From assembly GCA_902796455.1 (NCBI GenBank), contig CADBPH010000329.1:1-6293 (forward strand): a DNA stretch of 6,293 bases, in the 5' to 3' direction. This document shows positions 1 to 5,627 of this stretch, piece by piece. Positions within the stretch are counted from its first letter, which is position 1, and each line of letters opens with the position of its first letter. A model generated the notes under the pieces. The model worked only from the letters and a program-made list of their open reading frames with translations, was not told the DNA's origin and searched no databases. The stretch comes from an uncultured Bacteroidia bacterium (lineage in GTDB: Bacteria > Bacteroidota > Bacteroidia > Bacteroidales > UBA932). A program made the translations under genes and the position numbers.

Positions 1-49
1 GACCAGGAGTGCCAGCAGATGATCAAAAAGACGGGCTTTACCCACCGGA

Positions 50-301
50 TCAGTCCCCATAAGGGTTCGCGTCGTCCCAATCCTTCAGCAGATATCCGTG
101 CCGGCCGACGCAATGGTCATGAATCCATATTTTCCGATCCTCCTCAAGGCCGTTCCACCAGCGGGTGCAGCCCGGATACGACACCAAGGATTCATCCACG
201 GAGCTGTCCGCGGGTGCTTTTGCCAGGGCCTTGCGGGCAATCCGCTCTTTCTGCGGAATGGACAGGGAAGACCACCAGATTTCCAATTCTCCTCTATTCA
301 T
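50..301 (-). CDS. Small Trp-rich hypothetical protein (83 aa)
   Basis: This 83-residue protein has unknown function. It has no signal peptide or membrane segment and is probably cytosolic. Two Trp pairs stand out (W9-W10 and W48-W49), the second inside YPGCTRWWNGL (residues 42-52). A Cys/His-rich stretch, HDHCVGRHGYLL (61-72), follows. The layout (EIWW...KERIA, then YPxCTxWWxxL, then a HGYLL tail) resembles short uncharacterised proteins I recall from Bacteroides relatives; that is recognition, not a search. The gene is preceded by a near-consensus Bacteroidetes promoter on the same strand, with a predicted leader of only about 20 nt, which strongly supports both the strand and the ATG at 299-301. 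It is divergent from the DUF4298 operon. The opposite strand is also open here but gives low-complexity Arg/Pro/Ser protein. Confidence 0.75.
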   Translation of the reverse strand: MNRGELEIWWSSLSIPQKERIARKALAKAPADSSVDESLVSYPGCTRWWNGLEEDRKIWIHDHCVGRHGYLLKDWDDANPYGD

Positions 302-325
302 GGCATTCTGAATGATTTCTGTCTA

Positions 326-356
326 CAAAAATAACAAGAAAGCCCGACATCTCCAA
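326..356 (-). promoter_or_regulatory. Bacteroidetes-type promoter for the small Trp-rich gene
   Basis: Read on the minus strand, TTG (354-356) is followed after 20 nt by TATTTTTG (326-333), a full match to the Bacteroidetes -7 consensus TAnnTTTG with the usual -33 TTG. Transcription should start near 321, giving a leader of about 20 nt before the start codon at 301. Its -33 element abuts that of the rightward promoter. Confidence 0.75.
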
Positions 357-387
357 TTGCACGGTCGCAGGATTTACCGTAAATTTG
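357..387 (+). promoter_or_regulatory. Bacteroidetes-type promoter for the DUF4298-led operon
   Basis: TTG (357-359), a 20-nt spacer and TAAATTTG (380-387) fully match the Bacteroidetes -33/-7 pattern. Transcription should begin near 392, leaving a leader of roughly 100 nt before the ATG at 495. The element is the exact mirror image of the leftward promoter about the axis between 356 and 357. Confidence 0.75.
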
Positions 388-494
388 TAACCGGACCGGC
401 ATGGTGCCGGCCACCCCGCCGGCCCTGACTGCCGGACGCATCGCGATACGATGATACGCTGACACTTTTGATAACCAAACCAACGGATTGAATT
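388..494 (+). promoter_or_regulatory. GC-rich structured 5' leader of the DUF4298 operon
   Basis: This stretch lies between the predicted start site and the first gene. It holds a perfect 6-bp hairpin (CCGGCA 396-401, loop TGG, TGCCGG 405-410) and further GCCGG copies at 418-422 and 431-435 that could pair alternatively. A 17-codon open frame (401-454, MVPATPPALTAGRIAIR) and a three-codon ATGATACGCTGA (451-462) overlap by ATGA. No known riboswitch or leader motif is recognised. A regulatory role is inference only. Confidence 0.3.
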
Positions 495-800
495 ATGGAC
501 AAGCAAGCCAGAATTGAAAGGATCTCCCTGATGGAAAACCGCTTTGACGGGGCCACCCGCGTGCTGGGTGAGTTGGACGAAGCCATCAGCGGATACGAGG
601 ATTTCAAGAGCGCGCTCGAAGCGCTCAAGGACTACATGGCCTCCGGAGAGTGGAAGGAGGACTACGAGGCCGACGAGGCCGGGATGGTTCCTGCCGATCT
701 CAAGCGGGGTGTCCTCTCGCAGGACGGTCTTTATAACCTGCTGCAGGACGCCGACCGGATCATCTGCCGCGCCCTGGCAGTTCTCGGCAAAGCCTTATGA
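495..800 (+). CDS. DUF4298 domain-containing protein
   Basis: This 101-residue protein is small, acidic and predicted helical, with no signal peptide or membrane segment. It fits the DUF4298 family over its whole length: an N-terminal RIERISLMENRFD helix (7-18), a central YEDFKSALEALKDYMASGEW segment (34-53) followed by an acidic KEDYEADEAG run, and the diagnostic LKRGVLSQDGLYNLL stretch (69-83). The biochemical function of the family is unknown. The ATG at 495 is preferred because the N-terminal helix is family-like and the start sits about 100 nt downstream of a strong promoter; an internal Met at residue 13 is possible but would cut into the conserved helix. It is the first gene of a five-gene operon, and its stop overlaps the next start (ATGA, 797-800). 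Confidence 0.88.
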   Translation: MDKQARIERISLMENRFDGATRVLGELDEAISGYEDFKSALEALKDYMASGEWKEDYEADEAGMVPADLKRGVLSQDGLYNLLQDADRIICRALAVLGKAL

Positions 801-1420
801 GACATTACCTCTTCACCCTCGTTTTCCCTCTGCTCCTTTTTCTCGGTTGCCAGCCTTCATCCGAGAAGGCCGCTATCGCACGTCAGTTGCAGGATTATCC
901 CGAATCCCGCGTACAGGACATTTACAAGAGTTTCTGCCAGGACAACCTCGGCCCCGGACACCTGATCCCGGATCCACTGTCCGCGAAAAACTATCTCCTG
1001 TCCGAACTTGATACCTTCCGGGAAGACCTGGACAGCGCCCGGTATGATGCCCCCGGAATCAAGTATTATCCGGCAGGAGACAAGGGTAACTATGTCCGGG
1101 TTGACCTCAGCATCGTCCTGGACGGATTGGTCGGTGAGGAAGCTTACCTCGATGCGTTCGTCCGCAGTGCAAACGAAGGGAAACGGCTTACGGAGGAACA
1201 GTGGTTGGCCAAGTGGAAGAAGGTCGAAAAGATCATCCGGAAGGATTTCCCGGACATACCGGACGCAACGGAAGACCTCGAGATGATCGACTCCCATGTT
1301 AATGAGGGCAAGTTGATCATGCACCACAGCGAGGCATTCGGCAAAGCCTACCATCCGCATTACAGGATCATTGCAAGGGATATCTTCGAGAAAGAGATCA
1401 AACCCCTCATCAACCGCTGA
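797..1420 (+). CDS. Lipoprotein of unknown function (207 aa)
   Basis: The N-terminus is a lipoprotein signal: MRH, a hydrophobic core at residues 4-16, then LFLGC with the acylated Cys at 18. Phe at -3 is not the classical lipobox residue, but Bacteroidetes lipoboxes are relaxed. The sequence after the Cys (QPSSEK) lacks the acidic cluster linked to surface export in this phylum, so a periplasm-facing location is more likely; this is inference. The mature protein has distinctive blocks: YKSFCQDNLGPGHLIPDP (43-60), GNYVRVDLSIVLDGLV (97-112) and HPHYRIIARDIFEKEIKPLI (186-205). I recall similar uncharacterised proteins from Bacteroides but know no function. It overlaps DUF4298 by 4 nt, suggesting translational coupling, and the ATPase gene starts 6 nt downstream. 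Confidence 0.85.
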   Translation: MRHYLFTLVFPLLLFLGCQPSSEKAAIARQLQDYPESRVQDIYKSFCQDNLGPGHLIPDPLSAKNYLLSELDTFREDLDSARYDAPGIKYYPAGDKGNYVRVDLSIVLDGLVGEEAYLDAFVRSANEGKRLTEEQWLAKWKKVEKIIRKDFPDIPDATEDLEMIDSHVNEGKLIMHHSEAFGKAYHPHYRIIARDIFEKEIKPLINR

Positions 1421-1426
1421 CGCCTT

Positions 1427-2146
1427 ATGTACATCGACCGCATACGCATAGGCTGGGACAAGATAAGCCCGGACTCCTACCTGACACAGGTCCCCGCAAT
1501 CAGCCTGCTGCAGGAGCTCGCTTTCCGCAAGCCCGTGACCTTTTTCGTCGGAGAAAACGGTTCCGGGAAGTCGACACTGCTGGAGGCCATCGCGATCGCT
1601 TACGGGTTCAACCCCGAGGGCGGGACGCTGAACTACAACTTCTCCACGCACGACGATTACTCCGAACTCTGCGAGGCGCTGACGATTGTCCAGGGTACCG
1701 CAAAAGGAAGACGCGGCGGTTTCTTCCTCCGGGCCGAGAGTTTCTACAACGTCTCCACCAAGGCCATCGAATACGAGAGGGAGCTGGGCCGACCGATGTA
1801 CGGGGACCGGACCCTGCACGAGCAGTCCCACGGCGAGAGTTTCCTGAATTTCATCCGAACCTTCACCCGGACCGGCCTCTTCATCATGGACGAGCCCGAG
1901 GCGGCACTCTCCCCGCAGCGCCAGCTTTCCCTTTTCTCCCGGATCGCGGAAATGGTCCGGGAAGGCTCCCAGTACATCATCGTCACCCACTCACCCATCC
2001 TCCTGGCCATGCCCGGTGCGGACATCATCGGGTTCGATGACACGGGAATCAAGTATCTGGAGTATGAGGAAACGGAGAGCTACCGGATCACCGAAATGAT
2101 GATCAACCACCGCGACCTGATGGTCGCTCAACTGCTTAACGAATGA
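1427..2146 (+). CDS. Stand-alone ABC-type ATPase (COG3910-like predicted ATPase)
   Basis: This 239-residue cytosolic ATPase has all ABC/SMC-class nucleotide-binding motifs. They are Walker A GENGSGKST (42-50), a signature SHGESF (134-139), Walker B LFIMDEPEAAL (151-161) with the catalytic Glu directly after the Asp, a SPQ D-loop (162-164), and the switch His in THSP (187-190). There is no membrane domain, coiled-coil insertion, zinc hook or fused nuclease, and no transporter permease nearby. That fits the predicted-ATPase group close to COG3910, related to the AAA_21/AAA_23 families, rather than an importer subunit. ATP-driven dimerisation at the two sites is expected from the fold; the partner is unknown. 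It lies between the lipoprotein gene (6 nt upstream) and a GNAT gene whose start overlaps its stop (ATGA), so the partner may be encoded in the same operon. Confidence 0.9.
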   Translation: MYIDRIRIGWDKISPDSYLTQVPAISLLQELAFRKPVTFFVGENGSGKSTLLEAIAIAYGFNPEGGTLNYNFSTHDDYSELCEALTIVQGTAKGRRGGFFLRAESFYNVSTKAIEYERELGRPMYGDRTLHEQSHGESFLNFIRTFTRTGLFIMDEPEAALSPQRQLSLFSRIAEMVREGSQYIIVTHSPILLAMPGADIIGFDDTGIKYLEYEETESYRITEMMINHRDLMVAQLLNE

Positions 2147-2691
2147 CCGGAGATATTTTCCTGGAAACGCCGAGGCTGCGTTTCCGCCCCTGGAGGGATA
2201 CCGACGCGGAGGCCCTTTTCAAGTACGCCAGCGACCCGGAAGTGGGCCCGCGTGCCGGCTGGCCGCCGCACCAGAACATAGCGGAAAGCCTGGGTGTCAT
2301 CCGGAATCTCTTCTCCAACGGACATACCTGGGCCCTGGAGCTGAAGGAGACCGGTGAACCGGTCGGGTGCATGGGTTATTACGCCTTCGGGGAGAGCAAC
2401 ATCGACATCGGCGAAAAAGACGCGGAACTGGGTTACTGGATCGCGAAACCGTTCTGGGACCAAGGACTTTGCACCGAGGCGCTCCGCGCGATGGTGGACT
2501 GGTGCTTCCATGAGAAAGGCTTCCAGGTCCTCTGGTGCGATTTCTTTGTGGACAATCCTGCTTCCGGTCGCGTGATGGAGAAATGCGGCTTCCGCGATAC
2601 CGGGAAGGTCAACTGGTGCAGCCACCTGTACCGGGGCGGCGAACGGCCGGTGAAGATCATGCGGCTGGATTACGACAAAACAAATGAATGA
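2143..2691 (+). CDS. GNAT acetyltransferase, RimJ/RimL-like
   Basis: At 182 residues this is a complete single-domain GNAT enzyme of the Acetyltransf_3 (RimJ/RimL) type, which transfers acetyl from acetyl-CoA to an amine. The start LETPRLRFRPWRDTDAEALF (7-26) is typical. The strand-4/acetyl-CoA segment is AELGYWIAKPFWDQGLCTEA (94-113), where QGLCTEA replaces the commoner GKGYATEA pyrophosphate loop. The C-terminal NPASGRVMEKCGF (138-150) is the usual NxxSxRVxEKxGF motif. The family acts on protein N-termini, small amines or antibiotics, and the sequence alone does not tell which; the RimJ/RimL likeness is one of fold only. Its start overlaps the ATPase stop by 4 nt and its end overlaps the nitroreductase start by 8 nt. 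Confidence 0.92.
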   Translation: MTGDIFLETPRLRFRPWRDTDAEALFKYASDPEVGPRAGWPPHQNIAESLGVIRNLFSNGHTWALELKETGEPVGCMGYYAFGESNIDIGEKDAELGYWIAKPFWDQGLCTEALRAMVDWCFHEKGFQVLWCDFFVDNPASGRVMEKCGFRDTGKVNWCSHLYRGGERPVKIMRLDYDKTNE

Positions 2692-3382
2692 TATGACATT
2701 GATTGAAGCCATCGAGGCACGGCATTCCGTGCGCAAGTACAAAGCTGATCCCATTCCGGAAGAGATCCTCACCCGCCTGCGTGACCGGATCCGGGAGATC
2801 AATAACGAATCCGGGCTGCACATTCAGCTCGTGACCGGCGAGCCCAAGGCCTTCAGCGGCCTGATGGCGTACGGCTCCTTCTCCGGCGTGAAGAACTACC
2901 TGGTGATGGCCGGGAAGAAGGGGGAAGATCTGGACGAAAAGATCGGTTATTACGGGGAGCAGCTCGTCCTGCTGGCCCAGACCCTGGGACTGAATTCCTG
3001 CTGGGCCGGACTGAGTTACAGCAAGATTCCCGGAACCTATGAACTGGCTGACGGAGAAAAGATCGGCTGCTACATCGCCCTGGGCTACGGGCAGACGCAG
3101 GGAAAGGACCATAAAGTGAAGGACGTCAAGGAGATCAGCAACGCCAGTGATGTCACCCCGAAATGGTTCAACAAGGGCGTCAGGGCGGCCATCCTGGCCC
3201 CCACAGCCGTCAACCAGCAGAAGTTTTACCTGGAATACCTCGGCCTCCAGGAAAACAGCACGGTCCACAAGGTCGCGGCCAAGTCTCTCTTCTCGCTGGT
3301 CGGCTACAGCAAGATCGATCTCGGCATCGTCAAGTATCACTTCGAGGTCGGTGCCGGAAAAGAGAACTTTGAATGGGCATAG
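2684..3382 (+). CDS. Nitroreductase family protein (TM1586-like)
   Basis: This 232-residue protein is a probable FMN-dependent oxidoreductase of the nitroreductase superfamily. It opens with the hallmark AIEARHSVRKYKADPIPEE (9-27), whose Arg/Ser/Arg residues contact the FMN phosphate. A helix with GEQLVLLAQTLGLNSCW (91-107) and the strand IALGYG (131-136) follow. The second half (AAILAPTAVNQQKFYLE, 168-184, and DLGIVKYHFEVGAG, 212-225) matches the TM1586_NiRdase arrangement, where the flavin-binding halves are rearranged compared with classical NfsB. The substrate is unknown. The ATG at 2684 overlaps the GNAT gene by 8 nt; the in-frame ATG at 2693 is an alternative that would remove three residues. 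The 3' end overlaps the convergent acetyltransferase gene by 46 nt, and no terminator is visible after the stop. Confidence 0.92.
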   Translation: MNDMTLIEAIEARHSVRKYKADPIPEEILTRLRDRIREINNESGLHIQLVTGEPKAFSGLMAYGSFSGVKNYLVMAGKKGEDLDEKIGYYGEQLVLLAQTLGLNSCWAGLSYSKIPGTYELADGEKIGCYIALGYGQTQGKDHKVKDVKEISNASDVTPKWFNKGVRAAILAPTAVNQQKFYLEYLGLQENSTVHKVAAKSLFSLVGYSKIDLGIVKYHFEVGAGKENFEWA

Positions 3383-3978
3383 CCAAGGGCAGCCGGACGC
3401 TGAAACTCCCCTTTCACTTCGTAAACCATCCGCTGGAAATCGACGCCGAATACATGCCGATGATCGGCCGGGACAAAACCGATGGATTCATAAAGGCGTA
3501 CCAAATGCGGCATCGCGCTGTCGGCCACCAGCGCCACCCGGTTGTACCCCAGGGTCTCCCCTTTTCGGATCCCGTCCAGCAGCAGGGCTTTTCCCATGCC
3601 CCTGCGGCGGTATGCCGGATGGACAGCCAGGGAATCGAGATAGTACTCTCCCGGGCCGGTCTCCATCTCCGATTCCGCATCCATCCGCGCCAGATCCGGC
3701 CAAAGTTCGCAGAACGTCTTGTGGCGCATCTCCCGGTAGATCTCTCCGGGATAGGAAAGCAGCGATCCTGCCAAAACGCCCCCCACTTCCGCCACACGGG
3801 TGTATCGAAAGCTATACAGAAGATCATCCCGCCGTTCACATTCAATGAGCCGCTCATAGATCTCCGATTCCGCAGGGATGTCCGTTTCGAAATCATAGAA
3901 ATGCATCCCGGCCATGATGCATTTGGCCAGGAACGGAGCGTCGTCCGGACATGCGTCCCGTATGATGCAGTCTGTCAT
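3337..3978 (-). CDS. GNAT family N-acetyltransferase
   Basis: This is a second GNAT enzyme, 213 residues from the ATG at 3976-3978, last in the leftward operon. It begins IIRDACPDDAPFLAKCIMAG (5-24), and the acetyl-CoA site is LDSLAVHPAYRRRGMGKALL (114-133), with the RxxGxG/A pyrophosphate loop at RRGMGK. LYESIGFVPA (162-171) forms the usual C-terminal strand region. The substrate is unknown. The frame stays open upstream to 4137, but that extension runs inside the Smr gene and is not GNAT-like; an ATG at 4002 would add eight residues. The last 25 residues or so (GEFQRPAALG...) go beyond the usual fold and are largely encoded across the 3' end of the convergent nitroreductase gene, suggesting a tail gained by loss of an earlier stop. 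It starts 28 nt after the Smr stop. Confidence 0.9.
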   Translation of the reverse strand: MTDCIIRDACPDDAPFLAKCIMAGMHFYDFETDIPAESEIYERLIECERRDDLLYSFRYTRVAEVGGVLAGSLLSYPGEIYREMRHKTFCELWPDLARMDAESEMETGPGEYYLDSLAVHPAYRRRGMGKALLLDGIRKGETLGYNRVALVADSAMPHLVRLYESIGFVPADHRHVFGVDFQRMVYEVKGEFQRPAALGYAHSKFSFPAPTSK

Positions 3979-4006
3979 AGGCTTAGTCTGCAGGATATGC
4001 ATTTTA

Positions 4007-4642
4007 TCAGCGGATTGTGACATTTGTCGCCCCCATCGGGCCGTAGGTATAGGAGCATGACAGGGCGAATACCTCGTCCAGTTCCTTGCGGAGGGCCGCA
4101 GCAAGGACTCCGTCCCCCACGCCATGGATGAAAACAATCCGCTTCCCTTTGTGTTTGAGATTCTTCCGCAGTACCTGGCGGAAATAATTCATCTGATAAT
4201 CCAGGGCGGCCCATTCCGGGACGCCCTCGCTCCCCGGTATCCGTTCGATATGAAGGTCCACTGTCAGTTCGGCCGTCGGATCTTCCACATGCAGCGGTTC
4301 TTCGATGACCTTTTCCCGTTTACCGGGAATGGCCGCACGCAATTTCCGTTCTTCATCGGGATTGATCGGGATGAACTCGCTCCGGACGGCACGGAACACC
4401 ATCCCCTCCAGTTCCAGCTCATAAAACCCTTTCCCGAAGCCGACAATCGTAGCGGTATCGCTGGAGTCCATCATCCGGACGCGCTGCCCTTTCACGAGCC
4501 CCTCGTTGCGGGCATGCTCCTCCTCTTTGCTTTTGACCATGACGGTACGGGAACGCGGCTGATTGGCGGCGGGCTTTTGCCCGGACTCGGGCGCAAGGTC
4601 TTTCTTAATGACCTTCAATTCTTTGAGATCAGTGAACTTCAT
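4007..4642 (-). CDS. Smr/MutS2-type domain protein with SH3-like N-terminal domain
   Basis: The 211-residue protein starts MKFTDLKELK. The frame extends up to 4819, but the extra part overlaps the membrane-protein gene and has no protein character. Residues 1-47 are a charged, probably disordered tail. Residues 48-93 (GLVKGQRVRM...VGFGKGFYELE...) look like a small SH3/KOW-like barrel, and 94-124 are a linker. Residues 126-211 are an Smr domain with DLHIE (129-133), IHGVGDGVL (172-180) and a C-terminal YGPMGATNVTI (200-210). Smr domains bind nucleic acid and many nick DNA or cleave RNA; the DLHxE and HGxGxG motifs are the putative active region and both are intact. It resembles the Bacteroidetes DUF2027/Smr proteins but is shorter than the roughly 340-residue versions I recall. 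It begins 14 nt after the membrane-protein stop. Confidence 0.9.
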   Translation of the reverse strand: MKFTDLKELKVIKKDLAPESGQKPAANQPRSRTVMVKSKEEEHARNEGLVKGQRVRMMDSSDTATIVGFGKGFYELELEGMVFRAVRSEFIPINPDEERKLRAAIPGKREKVIEEPLHVEDPTAELTVDLHIERIPGSEGVPEWAALDYQMNYFRQVLRKNLKHKGKRIVFIHGVGDGVLAAALRKELDEVFALSCSYTYGPMGATNVTIR

Positions 4643-4656
4643 CGCGGACGATCGGA

Positions 4657-5097
4657 TTACGCCTCCCCTGCCTTGATCCACCTGTCCAGGAACTGCGCCG
4701 CAGCGACGATGAGTGCGGGACCCAGTCCGCAGTAGAACGAGGCGAAGAATTCCGTCGGGACGCCCGGAATGTGTTTCAGGCTGATTCCGAGGCACATCAT
4801 GAAGATGACGAGAATCCATCCCTTGACCGGAAGGAAGGCCAGGATGGATTTCTTCTGCTGGGGAAAGTCCAGGATGCGGTCAGCGTATTTCTTCACGATC
4901 CGGTTGAACATCCACACGAAACCGGCCAGCACCAGGACGGTCCCGACCGCCAGCCAGACGATGGACTTCGAGGGCCAGAGGGCCAGGTAGGATTGGATGC
5001 CGGTCACGAGGATTTTGATGCCCGGTGCGCCCCAGACGATCGCGTTGGCCAGCAGCAGATGGCGCTTGGCCACGGGGAGGATCTTGTCTGCATTCAT
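4657..5097 (-). CDS. Four-helix membrane protein of unknown function
   Basis: This 146-residue integral membrane protein has four hydrophobic segments at about residues 14-34, 46-64, 91-108 and 117-137. A basic loop lies between helices 2 and 3 (NRIVKKYADRILDFPQQKK, 65-83) and there is a short C-terminal tail. By the positive-inside rule the basic loop and both ends would face the cytoplasm. There is no signal peptide, lipobox or catalytic motif, and I do not recognise a named family. Conserved-looking features are GAPGIKILVTGIQSY (23-37) in helix 1 and EFFASFYCGLGPALIVAAAQ (116-135) in helix 4. Its ATG overlaps the stop of the basic-protein gene by 4 nt (ATGA on the minus strand), indicating translational coupling. 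The Smr gene follows after 14 nt. Confidence 0.82.
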   Translation of the reverse strand: MNADKILPVAKRHLLLANAIVWGAPGIKILVTGIQSYLALWPSKSIVWLAVGTVLVLAGFVWMFNRIVKKYADRILDFPQQKKSILAFLPVKGWILVIFMMCLGISLKHIPGVPTEFFASFYCGLGPALIVAAAQFLDRWIKAGEA

Positions 5098-5303
5098 ATA
5101 AGTTCGTTATCATGATTTTTCCATCCGGACGCGCGCAGGCGTTTCCGGTCGTAGATCTTCTTGGATTTATGGACGGTCTTCCGGAAGGACACGGGCCGGC
5201 CGTGCTCGGCAATCTCCTCGAGCCGGGCTGCCCTGCGGTTGGCGAGCATGAAATCTGCCTCGGTGATCCGCAGTTTCTTATGTTTCTTCTTCTGTTTCAA
5301 CAT
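5094..5303 (-). CDS. Small very basic protein (69 aa), hypothetical
   Basis: This 69-residue, strongly basic protein starts MLKQKKKHKKLRITEADFML. The C-terminal half is RPVSFRKTVHKSKKIYDRKR (36-55), then LRASGWKNHDNELI. Lys and Arg dominate, and a short acidic break (LEEIAEHG, 28-35) separates the two basic parts. The charge pattern suggests nucleic acid or ribosome binding, but that is inference. The HKSKKIYDRKR block recalls small uncharacterised proteins in Bacteroides relatives. The frame is open further upstream to 5408, but the extension lies inside the glutaredoxin gene. The chosen ATG overlaps the glutaredoxin stop by 7 nt (ATGTTGA), and the stop overlaps the membrane-protein start (ATGA), so both junctions support the call. 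Confidence 0.78.
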   Translation of the reverse strand: MLKQKKKHKKLRITEADFMLANRRAARLEEIAEHGRPVSFRKTVHKSKKIYDRKRLRASGWKNHDNELI

Positions 5304-5596
5304 CCACCCCCGCCGATACGGCAAGACTCCCCGTAATTTTCCGGACGCGGAACCAGTCCGACATCTTTCGACATCAGCGTCACCGTACCATCCTCCAGCA
5401 CATAGCAAGGAATGCCCACATCTCCGATCTTCTTCGCCTCGTCAAATGCCGGGTGACTGTCCCGCAGGTCCAGGAAGTGTTTCAGGTTACGCACATGCTC
5501 CCCGATATCGATCACCTCGAAATCAGGGTTTCCCGCGACCTGCTTTTCCACCCACTCGCAATCCGGGCAGGTGTGCATCACATACATCTTGATCAT
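5297..5596 (-). CDS. Glutaredoxin-related protein (COG4545-like)
   Basis: This 99-residue thioredoxin-fold protein has a CPDC redox pair at residues 10-13, right after the first strand (MIKMYVMHT). The expected cis-proline is in GIPCYV (61-66) and the strand after it is LEDGTVTL (67-74). It matches the glutaredoxin-related family COG4545 rather than classical Grx, which has CPYC or CxxS. Such proteins are expected to carry out thiol-disulfide exchange in the cytosol; the physiological partner is unknown. There is a third Cys next to the cis-proline (C64) and two more near the end (C92 and C99, in SCRIGGGGC). It is the first gene of the leftward five-gene operon, with a matching promoter just upstream. 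An ATG at 5587 is a possible alternative start. Confidence 0.9.
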   Translation of the reverse strand: MIKMYVMHTCPDCEWVEKQVAGNPDFEVIDIGEHVRNLKHFLDLRDSHPAFDEAKKIGDVGIPCYVLEDGTVTLMSKDVGLVPRPENYGESCRIGGGGC

Positions 5597-5599
5597 GCT

Positions 5600-5627
5600 C
5601 GTATCTTTAATCTGGCGTAAAGATACG
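5600..5627. repeat. Perfect 10-bp inverted repeat over the -7 element
   Basis: CGTATCTTTA (5600-5609) and TAAAGATACG (5618-5627) are exact reverse complements separated by 8 nt. The right arm contains the -7 element of the glutaredoxin operon promoter; the left arm lies just before its start codon. It could be an operator. Because transcription should begin between the arms, an RNA hairpin from this promoter is unlikely. Confidence 0.6.

Noticed and set aside
19..49. Weak GGG/CCC hairpin followed by a T-run on the minus strand after the Trp-rich gene, as a terminator.
   Set aside because: The stem is only about 3 bp in the best pairing, too weak to call.
1..62. A plus-strand frame entering from the left edge and ending at 62 (PGVPADDQKDGLYPPDQSP) as the tail of an upstream gene.
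   Set aside because: Too short to judge; the other plus frame is also open here, and nothing recognisable supports either as a C-terminus.
857..1990. A 377-codon open frame on the minus strand, antisense to the lipoprotein and ATPase genes.
   Set aside because: It crosses two genes with clear domains or signal peptide, shows no recognisable motif, and has the composition expected from the complementary strand of GC-rich codons.
3373..4020. A 215-codon plus-strand frame after the nitroreductase, which could look like a sixth operon gene.
   Set aside because: The minus strand encodes a convincing GNAT protein with the acetyl-CoA loop across the same bases; the plus product has no domain.
4124..4735. 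A 203-codon plus-strand frame opposite the Smr gene.
   Set aside because: It is the antisense shadow of a gene with intact Smr motifs, lacks a promoter, and its His/Phe/Pro-rich product matches no family.
4643..4819. N-terminal extension of the Smr protein to an upstream ATG.
   Set aside because: It lies inside the membrane-protein gene in another frame, reads as Arg-rich non-protein sequence, and MKFTDLKELK at 4642 is a natural start 14 nt after the upstream stop.
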